Origin: Paraglaciecola sp. L1A13
GTDB taxonomy: Bacteria; Pseudomonadota; Gammaproteobacteria; Enterobacterales; Alteromonadaceae
Direction: 5' to 3'
NCBI RefSeq assembly: GCF_009796745.1
Contig: NZ_CP047024.1
Span: forward strand, 186,001-250,000
DNA: 64,000 bases
How positions within the stretch are numbered: the first letter of the stretch is position 1; every line of letters starts with the position of its first letter. Below the pieces are notes generated by a model. It was not told the origin of the DNA. It saw only the letters and a program-made list of their open reading frames with translations, and made no database searches. The translations under genes were made by a program, and so were the position numbers. Below are positions 26,621-34,609 of this stretch, one piece after another.

Positions 26621-27036
26621 GGAGCAGTATACACCACCGTTAACTCTTCAGGAATTGAAATACCAGCAGGTAAATACCCCACCGCACCTGCAGTATTCTT
26701 GAGGTATTCCAGCATTAATTGCTCATTGTTGACTTCCTGAGGGGCTTTTTTACGCCCAGTGAAGCGCATCTGTGCCCAGTAGGACTGAATACGTGATTCA
26801 GTTAGCCCAACGACCTTGGTGTTGAACAAGATGCGTGTGTGGTTTTCAAGAGGTAACGCAACTGCCTTAAAATCATGGCCTAGTGCGCCGCCCATAAATA
26901 AATTACGCACTTCGTGCCGGCTTAAAGTAATCGTTTTATCTTGAGTGTTCGCGACAACAATAATAGGACTATTCGCCCAACAAAAATGACAAAACAATGT
27001 AAGCGTTAAAACTATTGGGCGTAGATTGATATTCAT
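26617..27036 (-). CDS. PBP-like periplasmic protein, module copy 1
   Basis: This 139-residue protein starts with a signal peptide (LRPIVLTLTLFCHFCWA) followed by a short domain resembling half of a PstS-type phosphate-binding protein (IIVVANTQDKTITLSRHEVRNLFMG). The block ESRIQSYWAQMRFTGRK is shared by all five copies in the window. The ending AVGYLPAGISIPEELTVVY is typical of the small family annotated as phosphate ABC transporter substrate-binding proteins, although no transporter is encoded nearby. The ATG shares one base with the stop codon of the barrel gene (TGATG), so translation is coupled. An upstream in-frame GTG at 27048 also exists. Ligand and function are unknown. Confidence 0.8.
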   Translation of the reverse strand: MNINLRPIVLTLTLFCHFCWANSPIIVVANTQDKTITLSRHEVRNLFMGGALGHDFKAVALPLENHTRILFNTKVVGLTESRIQSYWAQMRFTGRKKAPQEVNNEQLMLEYLKNTAGAVGYLPAGISIPEELTVVYTAP

Positions 27037-28235
27037 CAAAATACCCACTCCAAAGCAACTTGATACAACATCGCTTTACCGTCAAAGCCACCCTTTATAT
27101 TGTTAAACAGGTCTTGATTTCCCTCTCTTTGTTTTAAAAGAGTCGCTTCCGCTTTAAGGGCTACATTTTCTTTCCAATCCCAACGAGCCCCAGCTGTATA
27201 ACTGACGCTGCTATTGTCGCCTACTTGACTGAATACTTGTTGATAACCATACGCGAGTTGATCCAATTGGGCATTTACGCCTAAGGGAATTTCAGCGCTC
27301 GGTTTACTGTAGCGATTAGTGTCTCTTGAAAAAGATACATACACAGATATTGGATAGAAATTCATGCCGCCAGATATGAAATAAGCGCTTGTATCGGGCG
27401 CTAAAAATAACTCGGTATTTATCTGCATCATCTCAGTTTGAAAGAAATAGTCTAGGTCTTCGTAAAATGCGCTAACTTGAGAGAATTTACCCTTTCCTGA
27501 CATTGACAGAGAATCAGCACTTTGAACAAAACCAGACATTCTTAAAAGTGATGTAAAGTCAGTTAATTCTTGGCGTATTATATCCACGTCGCCACCGTGG
27601 TGAGAGGCTCTAAATGTCCAGCCCTTATAACCTAGAGTGCCAACAATGCCGTACAAATCTTGAATATCAGTGGTAAAAGATTCACCGTCGACCATAAACG
27701 TTTTATCAATGCCGCCTGTATAGGCCTCAATCGATAAAGACACATTCCGCCCAACGTAATCATATTGACCATGTAATCCATCATAATTTGGAAATAGGAA
27801 TTGGCGATAAACCTGTTGTGGTAACGAGACCCAGTTATAAGCAAAGCCTACATCTGAAAAATCACTGTAGCTGTACATCGGTGTACGCTGCCGACCGAGT
27901 TTAAACCTTAATGATTTAGTTGGTGTATACGTAACATAAAGCCATTCGATACCGGAATCTGAGTCACCACCCGTACGGCCTATAACTTGAGCCGTAGCTG
28001 AAAAACGATCGGTGAGTTGATAGTCTGCTTGCAAACCTAAAAGCGATTGCTCTCCTAGGCTGATTTCATTCTCGTAGCCGATAAAGTTAGCATTATCTTC
28101 ATCAAGATAACCTGCCACCACTCTGGCGAATCCAGAAAGCGCTAGTTTGTCTTCGGTCTGCGCATGCAATATTTCCACGCGGCTAAAAAGCAACACACCA
28201 CAGACGAAAATTAAATTCCCAATTTGCTTTTTCAT
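27036..28235 (-). CDS. Outer-membrane beta-barrel protein, module copy 1
   Basis: The 399-residue protein has a signal peptide (IGNLIFVCGVLLFSRVEILHAQ). The mature part is porin-like: DKLALSGFARVVAGYLDED, then LLGLQADYQLTDRFSATAQVIG, WLYVTYTPTKSLRFKLGRQR and a C-terminal VALEWVF, whose terminal phenylalanine marks an outer-membrane barrel. The same landmarks occur in the four upstream paralogues. It forms a two-gene unit with the coupled PBP-like gene. I do not recognise a characterised homologue. With copy 2 it looks more diverged than copies 3-5. Confidence 0.8.
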   Translation of the reverse strand: MKKQIGNLIFVCGVLLFSRVEILHAQTEDKLALSGFARVVAGYLDEDNANFIGYENEISLGEQSLLGLQADYQLTDRFSATAQVIGRTGGDSDSGIEWLYVTYTPTKSLRFKLGRQRTPMYSYSDFSDVGFAYNWVSLPQQVYRQFLFPNYDGLHGQYDYVGRNVSLSIEAYTGGIDKTFMVDGESFTTDIQDLYGIVGTLGYKGWTFRASHHGGDVDIIRQELTDFTSLLRMSGFVQSADSLSMSGKGKFSQVSAFYEDLDYFFQTEMMQINTELFLAPDTSAYFISGGMNFYPISVYVSFSRDTNRYSKPSAEIPLGVNAQLDQLAYGYQQVFSQVGDNSSVSYTAGARWDWKENVALKAEATLLKQREGNQDLFNNIKGGFDGKAMLYQVALEWVF

Positions 28236-28385
28236 ACTCTAAATGATGACTTTTCCAATCTAATTAAAATTCAACGCCCACTATTCAAACTACCTTAGGC
28301 TGATTCAGTGGCAAATAATCTCACTATTGAAGTGTTTTATGGCTATTTTTCAATCACTTTTCAAATTTTCATTTTTGCCAAGGCT

Positions 28386-28808
28386 TTATAAACCGGTGTA
28401 AATTACAGTTAATTCGTCAGGCAGAGATACACCCGCAGGCAAATAACCCACAGACCCTTCGTTATCTTTTATGTATTGGATTACTAAGCGCTCAGTATCC
28501 ACTTCTTTAGGGGCCTTTTTACGACCGGTAAAGCGCATTTGTGCCCAATACGATTGAATGCGAGACTCGGTTAAGCCAATAACCTTAGTGTTAAATAATA
28601 CTCGAGTTTGGTTTTCAGGCGGCAAAGCAATCACGTGTAAGCCATAGTGCTGTGCCCCGCCCATAAATAAATGGCGCACTTCCTGGCGATTTAAAAGTAT
28701 TGATCTGTCTTGGGTATTGGCAACAACAGTGATAGCGTCATTTGCAAAGCAAATATTACCAGTTAGGTTAAATATGGTGCCAATCAGCAATAAAGAGGTT
28801 TTAATCAA
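28386..28808 (-). CDS. PBP-like periplasmic protein, module copy 2 (non-ATG start)
   Basis: The protein has about 140 residues, with a signal peptide (SLLLIGTIFNLTGNICFA) and the common PBP-like body with ESRIQSYWAQMRFTGRK and VGYLPAGVSLPDELTVIY. In the other four copies an ATG overlaps the barrel stop. Here that codon is ATT, so the start must be the TTG just before it (used here, overlapping the barrel stop by 4 nt as TTGA), the GTG at 28817, or a rare ATT. Translation is probably still coupled but weaker. The reading frame is otherwise intact. Confidence 0.75.
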   Translation of the reverse strand: MIKTSLLLIGTIFNLTGNICFANDAITVVANTQDRSILLNRQEVRHLFMGGAQHYGLHVIALPPENQTRVLFNTKVIGLTESRIQSYWAQMRFTGRKKAPKEVDTERLVIQYIKDNEGSVGYLPAGVSLPDELTVIYTGL

Positions 28809-30004
28809 AACACCCACTCCAATGCTAATAAATATAACAGGGCCTTTCTATCAAAATCAGCATCATCAAAAGTAAAGAACGCGTTGTCATCGGCTTTACC
28901 TCTTATTAAGCTTACTTCGCCTTTTAAGGCTAATCCCGCTTGTAAATCCCATCGGGTACCAAGGGTAAAAGCTTCTGAGCTATCAACGGGCAATTGATCA
29001 AATATGGCGAGGTAACCATAGGCTAGTTGATCCAGTTGTGGACTCAGACCGATGGGAATATCACTGGCAGGTTGCTCATACTCGGTGACATTTTTTGAGT
29101 AAGAAATATAAGACGTAAAGGGAAAGTAATTATATCCGGTGGAGATGAAATAACCGTCGGTTTCGGGCACAAAAACAAGATCAGCGTGTATGTGGTTTAA
29201 CTCAGCCCGGACGAAGTAATTTAGGGTTTCATAACTTGCGCTTAATTGAAACACTTCTGTTGTACCATCCGTTGCCAGGGACTCTGCACTTTCGCTAAAA
29301 CCAATCTGACTAAGAAGGTTACTGAATTGTGTTATATCGTCAATTTCAACACTCGTTTTACCTTGATGATACGAGCCTCTAAACGTCCAATTGTTAACGT
29401 GAATAGTATTGATTAAACCGTGAAAATCGTCCGTTTTTGCCTTCATCTGACGCTCTGCTATGACGACGTCATCTTCAAAATAGCCCCAATAACCTTCGAT
29501 ATCCATCACAAATAGGCTGTTAGATATCTCATAATTCGCCATCAAGCCGTCAAATGTAGAAAAGAAGTGTCGAGGATAAGTTTGTTGCGGCAAGGTAGCC
29601 CAAGGGTAGGCATACCCCACATCAATTACATCGCTATAATTTAGAAAGGGGGTACGTTGTCTGCCTAGCTTAAACCTCAGTGAATTTGTGGGGGTATACG
29701 TTAAATATAACCACTCGATGCCTGAGTCTCGTTGCTCAGCCGTATGCCCAATAAGTTGCCCGGTAATGGCAAGGTTATCTAAAATCTGATAGTCAGCTTG
29801 CAAGCCGATAAGGCTTTCTTTGTCGACGCTGATTGAATTATCATAACCAAGGTATTCGGCATCCTTATCGTCAAGATAGCCCATTACTACCCGAGCAAAA
29901 CCAGAAAGTTGAAGCTTATCATTGGTTTCAGCATAAAGTGAGGGAGTAAAAAAAAGCCAGACTAAACTGCTTACCAACAACAAATAAGGAATGCGATACG
30001 TCAT
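28805..30004 (-). CDS. Outer-membrane beta-barrel protein, module copy 2
   Basis: The 399-residue paralogue has a signal peptide (LLLVSSLVWLFFTPSLYAE), the motif LQLSGFARVVMGYLDDKDAEYLGYDN, LEWLYLTYTPTNSLRFKLGRQR as WLYLTYTPTNSLRFKLGRQ, and the C-terminal barrel signal ALEWVF. It starts behind a promoter-like TTGACA-N16-TATTTT that is also found before copy 5. It is intermediate between copy 1 and copies 3-5 in sequence. Confidence 0.8.
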   Translation of the reverse strand: MTYRIPYLLLVSSLVWLFFTPSLYAETNDKLQLSGFARVVMGYLDDKDAEYLGYDNSISVDKESLIGLQADYQILDNLAITGQLIGHTAEQRDSGIEWLYLTYTPTNSLRFKLGRQRTPFLNYSDVIDVGYAYPWATLPQQTYPRHFFSTFDGLMANYEISNSLFVMDIEGYWGYFEDDVVIAERQMKAKTDDFHGLINTIHVNNWTFRGSYHQGKTSVEIDDITQFSNLLSQIGFSESAESLATDGTTEVFQLSASYETLNYFVRAELNHIHADLVFVPETDGYFISTGYNYFPFTSYISYSKNVTEYEQPASDIPIGLSPQLDQLAYGYLAIFDQLPVDSSEAFTLGTRWDLQAGLALKGEVSLIRGKADDNAFFTFDDADFDRKALLYLLALEWVF

Positions 30005-30366
30005 ATTTTAAATAGGTCTGCTTTTTGTATGGTTAAAAAAATTCTTACTAATGAAAATACTATAGCCCAATCGAGTGTCAAAGTTTTTTGCTCAAAACTA
30101 GACTAATTTACAAGTATTTTTAGCATTTAACTGGGTAAGTAGTAAGGCTAAAACACCCTGTATTTTTGCTTGGTAATTGAACGACTGATATCAATTTTGA
30201 ATACATTTACCAAACTTGTTGTTGTGCTTAAAAAATAGCGCAATTACGTTAGCTAAGCTAAATGCTTTAAAAAACTATTTTGCGCTATGTTACTTTTTTA
30301 GAAGGCTCATACTACGGACCGCAACATTTCATATCGACAATCTAACGGTGTGTTCTGCGCGTTTAT
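30005..30366. other. Gap between modules 3 and 2, with an inverted repeat
   Basis: There is no gene. ATAGCGCAA (30235-30243) and TTGCGCTAT (30290-30298) form a perfect 9-bp inverted repeat around a 46-base AT-rich centre, perhaps a terminator for module 3 or a small element remnant. The promoter of module 2 is at the low-coordinate end. Confidence 0.5.
30054..30081 (-). promoter_or_regulatory. Sigma-70-like promoter of module copy 2
   Basis: On the minus strand TTGACA (30081-30076) is separated by 16 bases from TATTTT (30059-30054), about 50 bp before the barrel start. The same hexamers with the same spacing occur upstream of copy 5, which supports function. Confidence 0.6.
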
Positions 30367-30792
30367 TTATTCAAGAGAAATGGAATAAATAACCGTTAAA
30401 TTATCAGGTATAGCAGTGCCTTCAGGTAGGTAGCCTACCGCGCCCACATTATTTTCGATATATTCCAGAACTGAGCTTTCGCTATCCATTTCTTTTGGTG
30501 CTCTTTTACGACCGGTAAAGCGCATTTGTGCCCAATATGACTGAATACGTGACTCTGTTAAGCCCACCACTTTGGTGTTGAATAAAACGCGCGTTTGATT
30601 ATCAGAGGGCAGCGAAATAGCTTCTAATTCGTAGGGCACAGCCCCTCCCATAAATAGATTTCGTACTTGTTGGCGATTGAGTTTAATCGATTTATCTGCT
30701 GTATTTGCCACTACAATAACGCCCGTAGAAGCACTCACGTCGTGTATAAAAATTAGGCAAGAAAAAATAAATAAAATAAGATATTTTGTCAT
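30367..30792 (-). CDS. PBP-like periplasmic protein, module copy 3
   Basis: This 141-residue protein has a signal peptide (YLILFIFSCLIFIHDVSA), then VIVVANTADKSIKLNRQQVRNLFMG and the invariant ESRIQSYWAQMRFTGRK. The end is AVGYLPEGTAIPDNLTVIYSISLE, slightly longer than the other copies. The ATG overlaps the barrel stop by one base. Its sequence is very close to copy 4, pointing to a recent duplication or gene conversion. Confidence 0.8.
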   Translation of the reverse strand: MTKYLILFIFSCLIFIHDVSASTGVIVVANTADKSIKLNRQQVRNLFMGGAVPYELEAISLPSDNQTRVLFNTKVVGLTESRIQSYWAQMRFTGRKRAPKEMDSESSVLEYIENNVGAVGYLPEGTAIPDNLTVIYSISLE

Positions 30793-31994
30793 TAAAATAC
30801 CCAATCTATCCCCAGCTGATACAAAACAGCTCGGCCGTCAAAGTTACCTAAATCCTGTAAGGCGGAATCATTACTGACCTTGCTATCAGCTCTGACTAAG
30901 GTTACTTCTGCTTTCAGGGCAACATTAGACCGCCAGTCCCAGCGAATACCGATTTTGCTTCCATTGGTTTTTTCATCGAGGAATTGGGATAAAACAAAAT
31001 CGTACGTCGCGGCAAGTACATCCAGCTGGTCTGACACCCCATAAGGGATTTCATTTGGAATGTGCCTAAATTCAACATCCCTCGTACTATAGGAAATATA
31101 AGCGGTGTAAGGGTAGAAATTATAACCTGCGGTAATATAGTAGCTGTTAACATCAGGTATTAGGCCACTTTTACCAACGATTTTAACCGCTTCGCTACGC
31201 ACAAAATAATCTAAATCTTCGTAGTTAGCGCTTAATTGATAAAACTGTAGGGGCCCATCTGGATTCAACCAATTTGCATTGTTGCTGAAGCCGAATTGGT
31301 CTAAAAGCTCTGCCAGCTGAGTGGCTTCTGGCAACTCCAGCTGCACATCCCCTTGATTATATGACGCTCTAAGGGATAAATGCTTATATACTAAAGTTGT
31401 GCTGAGGCCAAATAAGCCAGTTACTTTGGTATCAATGGTACGACTACCAGAATAAAATTCGTCGTCGAAATAACCCCAATAACCTTCGTAACTAATCACC
31501 CAATCGTCGAGCGAAAACTCGTAGTTGGCTAACACACCTTCGAATGTTGAAAAGAAAGCCGTGTCGTAGAACTGTTGGGGCAAGGTTAACCACGGATAAG
31601 CAAAACCGACATCTAGGCTATCGCTATAATTGAAAAAAGGAACACGTTGTTTACCGAGTTTAATTTGTAAACTATTGTTGGGTTTATAAGTAAGGTAAAG
31701 CCACTCTAAACCTGAAGCGCGCTGGGTTGCGGTATGTCCTACTACTTGGCCGGTAACAGAAAAATCTTGATTGAACTGGTAATCTGCTTGCAACCCTAAC
31801 AATGACTGATGGTCAAAGCTAACACTGTTGTCGTATTCCACATACTCAGCGTTTTTATCATCTAAATAGCCCATGATCACGCGCGCAAACCCTGAGAACT
31901 CGAGTTTATCTTCATCTTCCGCCTGTACTGCATGTATACAGCTGAGCAAAATAATGCAACTCGCTGATATAAGAGGAAATATTCGTCTGATCAT
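30792..31994 (-). CDS. Outer-membrane beta-barrel protein, module copy 3
   Basis: The 400-residue paralogue has a signal peptide (FPLISASCIILLSCIHAVQAE), LEFSGFARVIMGYLDDKNAEYVEYDN, WLYLTYKPNNSLQIKLGKQR and a C-terminal LGIDWVF. Long stretches are nearly identical to copy 4 in both protein and DNA: the last ~90 bases of the gene match the equivalent end of copy 4 almost exactly. Function is not recognised. It is presumably an outer-membrane channel or scaffold for the coupled PBP-like protein. Confidence 0.8.
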   Translation of the reverse strand: MIRRIFPLISASCIILLSCIHAVQAEDEDKLEFSGFARVIMGYLDDKNAEYVEYDNSVSFDHQSLLGLQADYQFNQDFSVTGQVVGHTATQRASGLEWLYLTYKPNNSLQIKLGKQRVPFFNYSDSLDVGFAYPWLTLPQQFYDTAFFSTFEGVLANYEFSLDDWVISYEGYWGYFDDEFYSGSRTIDTKVTGLFGLSTTLVYKHLSLRASYNQGDVQLELPEATQLAELLDQFGFSNNANWLNPDGPLQFYQLSANYEDLDYFVRSEAVKIVGKSGLIPDVNSYYITAGYNFYPYTAYISYSTRDVEFRHIPNEIPYGVSDQLDVLAATYDFVLSQFLDEKTNGSKIGIRWDWRSNVALKAEVTLVRADSKVSNDSALQDLGNFDGRAVLYQLGIDWVF

Positions 31995-32131
31995 GTTTTC
32001 AATCCATTTGAATTTTTCTGGGTAAATACGTGCCCAATAAACAAACTACTCTGGCAAGAGTTATCATTATCTTCTGACTCCTGTAGTAGTTTGCAGGATG
32101 ATGGCAGAGATAGTTCGATTGGGGCACAACA

Positions 32132-32164
32132 GGTAATATCGGCTGTAATCTTATTATCTGTAAC
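32132..32164 (-). promoter_or_regulatory. Conserved upstream element of module copy 3
   Basis: The stretch bounded by GGTAATATCGGC and AATCTTATTATCTGTAAC recurs upstream of copy 4 with only about three changes and at the same 138-bp distance from the start. It may be a promoter or regulator site, or simply a relic of recent duplication. Confidence 0.45.
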
Positions 32165-32272
32165 ACCCAAGCGAAGGTATTTTTAAGGCACACTCATTTG
32201 TTAACTTACGTTGCTTATCGAAATGGTTGTGTCGACAAACACACTACGCGTATTCAGTGTCATTAACTACCC

Positions 32273-32692
32273 TTATTGTATGGTATAGACCACCGTCAAA
32301 CTGTCAGGTACAGAGATACCCGCAGGCAAATAACCGACAGCACCTTCATTGTTTTTAAGGTATTCCAGAACTAAGTTTTCGCTATCCATTTCTTTCGGTG
32401 CTCTTTTACGACCAGTAAAGCGCATTTGTGCCCAATATGATTGAATGCGTGATTCTGTTAAGCCCACCACTTTGGTGTTGAATAAAACACGCGTTTGATT
32501 ATCAGAGGGCAGCGAAATCGCCTCTAATTCGTAGGGCACAGCCCCTCCCATAAATAGATTTCGCACTTGTTGGCGATTGAGTTTAATTGATTTGTCAGCT
32601 GTATTTGCCACCACAATAATGCCCTCAGAAGCACTCGCGTTGTATACAAAACTCAGGGAAGAGAAAATAAATAAAATAAGATATTTTGCCAT
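32273..32692 (-). CDS. PBP-like periplasmic protein, module copy 4
   Basis: The 139-residue protein has a signal peptide (YLILFIFSSLSFVYNASA), IIVVANTADKSIKLNRQQVRN, ESRIQSYWAQMRFTGRK and an AVGYLPAGISVPDSLTVVY end. The ATG overlaps the barrel stop by one base. It is almost the same as copy 3 over most of its length, with differences concentrated in the signal peptide and the C-terminal 25 residues. Confidence 0.8.
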   Translation of the reverse strand: MAKYLILFIFSSLSFVYNASASEGIIVVANTADKSIKLNRQQVRNLFMGGAVPYELEAISLPSDNQTRVLFNTKVVGLTESRIQSYWAQMRFTGRKRAPKEMDSENLVLEYLKNNEGAVGYLPAGISVPDSLTVVYTIQ

Positions 32693-33894
32693 TAAAATAC
32701 CCAATCTATCCCCAGCTGATACAAAACAGCTCGGCCGTCAAAGTTACCTAAATCCTGTAAGGCGGAATCATTACTGACCTTGCTATCAGCCCTGACTAAG
32801 GTTATTTCTGCTTTCAGAGCGACATTAGATCGCCAGTCCCAGCGAATACCGATTTTGCTTCCATTAGTTTTTTCATCGAGGAATTGGGATAAAGCGAGAT
32901 CATACGTCGCGGCAAGTACATCCAGCTGATCCGACACCCCGTAAGGGATTTCGTTTGGAATGTGCCTATATTTAACATCCCTTACACTATAGGAGATGTA
33001 AGCCGTGTAAGGGTAGAAATTATAACCTGCGGAAATGTAGTAACTGTTGACATCAGGTATCAGACCACTTTCACCGGCTATTTTAGCCGCTTCACTACGC
33101 ACAAAATAATCTAGATCTTCGTAATTGGCGCTTAATTGATAAAACTGAAAGGGCCCATTTGGGTTCAACCAATTTGCATTGTTGCTAAAGCCTAATTGGT
33201 CTAATAGCTCAGAAAGTTGACTGGCTTCTGGAAAACCCAGCTGTACATCCCCTTGATTATATGACGCTCTGAGAGATAAATGCTTATAGCCCAAAGTCGT
33301 GCTGATACCATAAAGTCCGGTGGCTTTGATATCAATCGTACGACTACCAGAGTAAAACTGGTCGTTATAATAACCCCAATATCCTTCGTAATTAATCACC
33401 CAGTCGTCGAGCGAAAACTCGTAGTTGGCTAACACACCTTCGAATGTTGAAAAGAAAGCCGTGTCGTAAAACTGTTGGGGCAACGTTAACCACGGGTAGG
33501 CAAAACCGACATCTAGGCTGTCGCTGTAATTGAAAAACGGAATACGCTGTTTACCGAGTTTAACTTGAAAAGAATTGTTGGGTTTATAGGTAAGGTAAAG
33601 CCATTCTAAACCCGAATCGCGCTGGGATCCTGTGTGCCCGACCAATTGGCCAGTAAAAGAAAAATCTTCATTCAACTGGTAATCTGCTTGCAGCCCCAAT
33701 AATGACTGTTGGTCAAAACTAACGCTATTGTCGTAACCAACATACTCAACATTTTTGTCATCCAAATAGCCCATGATCACGCGCGCAAACCCTGAGAACT
33801 GGAGTTTATCTTCATCCTCTGCATGTACTGCAGGTGCCCAGCTCAGCAAAATAATGCAACTTGCTGATATAAGATGAAATACTCGTCTGATCAT
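32692..33894 (-). CDS. Outer-membrane beta-barrel protein, module copy 4
   Basis: The 400-residue barrel has a signal peptide (FHLISASCIILLSWAPAVHAE), LQFSGFARVIMGYLDDKNVEYVGYDN, WLYLTYKPNNSFQVKLGKQR and LGIDWVF at the end. It is nearly identical to copy 3. Changes cluster in segments that would be surface loops or ligand-facing strands, such as FSGRTID..KATGLYGIS. It belongs to the coupled two-gene unit. Confidence 0.8.
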   Translation of the reverse strand: MIRRVFHLISASCIILLSWAPAVHAEDEDKLQFSGFARVIMGYLDDKNVEYVGYDNSVSFDQQSLLGLQADYQLNEDFSFTGQLVGHTGSQRDSGLEWLYLTYKPNNSFQVKLGKQRIPFFNYSDSLDVGFAYPWLTLPQQFYDTAFFSTFEGVLANYEFSLDDWVINYEGYWGYYNDQFYSGSRTIDIKATGLYGISTTLGYKHLSLRASYNQGDVQLGFPEASQLSELLDQLGFSNNANWLNPNGPFQFYQLSANYEDLDYFVRSEAAKIAGESGLIPDVNSYYISAGYNFYPYTAYISYSVRDVKYRHIPNEIPYGVSDQLDVLAATYDLALSQFLDEKTNGSKIGIRWDWRSNVALKAEITLVRADSKVSNDSALQDLGNFDGRAVLYQLGIDWVF

Positions 33895-34031
33895 GCTTTT
33901 AATCCGTTTGACTTTTTCAGGGTAAATACGTGCTTAATAAACAAACTGCTATGACAATAGGGCCATTCGCTTCTGACTACTTACTGTCGCTTATCATATA
34001 ATTACCGACATATTCCTATTGAAGTGCCAAA

Positions 34032-34064
34032 GGTAATATCGGCCAAAATCTTATTATCTGTAAC
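34032..34064 (-). promoter_or_regulatory. Conserved upstream element of module copy 4
   Basis: This is a near copy of the element at 32132-32164 (GGTAATATCGGC...AATCTTATTATCTGTAAC), at the same 138-bp distance from the barrel start. Confidence 0.45.
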
Positions 34065-34192
34065 CTCATGGGTAGGAATGTTTAAAGAACGCTGATTTGT
34101 TAGCTTAGCTAGCTTTTTGCAATGGTTATGTCATTAAACCGAACTACGTATATATTGAAGTAGCACACGGTCTGTAGGGTGATTAATTGGCC

Positions 34193-34609
34193 TTATTTTA
34201 TGGTGTAAATCACAGTTAAGTTAGCAGGAATAGAGATCCCCGCAGGTAAATAACCCACAGCACCTTCGTTGTTTTTAAGATATTCCAGAACCGAGCTTTC
34301 GTTATCGATTTCTTTGGGCTCTCTTTTACGACCAGTAAAGCGCATTTGCGCCCAATATGACTGAATGCGTGATTCTGTTAAGCCAACAACTTTAGTGTTA
34401 AACAATACCCGAGTCTGATTTTTAGGAGGCAGGGCAACCGCTTGTAAGTCATAGGGTATTACGCCACCCATAAAGAGGTTACGCACTTGCTGACGATTGA
34501 GTTGAATGGATTTATCTGCGGTATTCGCCAACACGACAATGGCCTCTGCAGACCCTATCTTTGCAAAGCTAATTGAACATAAAATGAGTAGGGTAAGATA
34601 TTTTTTCAT
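34193..34609 (-). CDS. PBP-like periplasmic protein, module copy 5
   Basis: The 138-residue protein has a signal peptide (KKYLTLLILCSISFAKIGSA), AIVVLANTADKSIQLNRQQVRNLFMG, ESRIQSYWAQMRFTGRK and AVGYLPAGISIPANLTVIY. The ATG overlaps the barrel stop by one base, as in copies 1, 3 and 4. As part of the first module in the transcription direction it may lead the whole array. Ligand is unknown. Confidence 0.8.
   Translation of the reverse strand: MKKYLTLLILCSISFAKIGSAEAIVVLANTADKSIQLNRQQVRNLFMGGVIPYDLQAVALPPKNQTRVLFNTKVVGLTESRIQSYWAQMRFTGRKREPKEIDNESSVLEYLKNNEGAVGYLPAGISIPANLTVIYTIK

Noticed and set aside
24575..27036. A YfiBNR-type (YfiR/YfiB/YfiN) operon
   Set aside because: The periplasmic partner is PBP-like rather than YfiR-like, there is no OmpA-type YfiB, the genes are convergent rather than in one operon, and the enzyme has an EAL domain.
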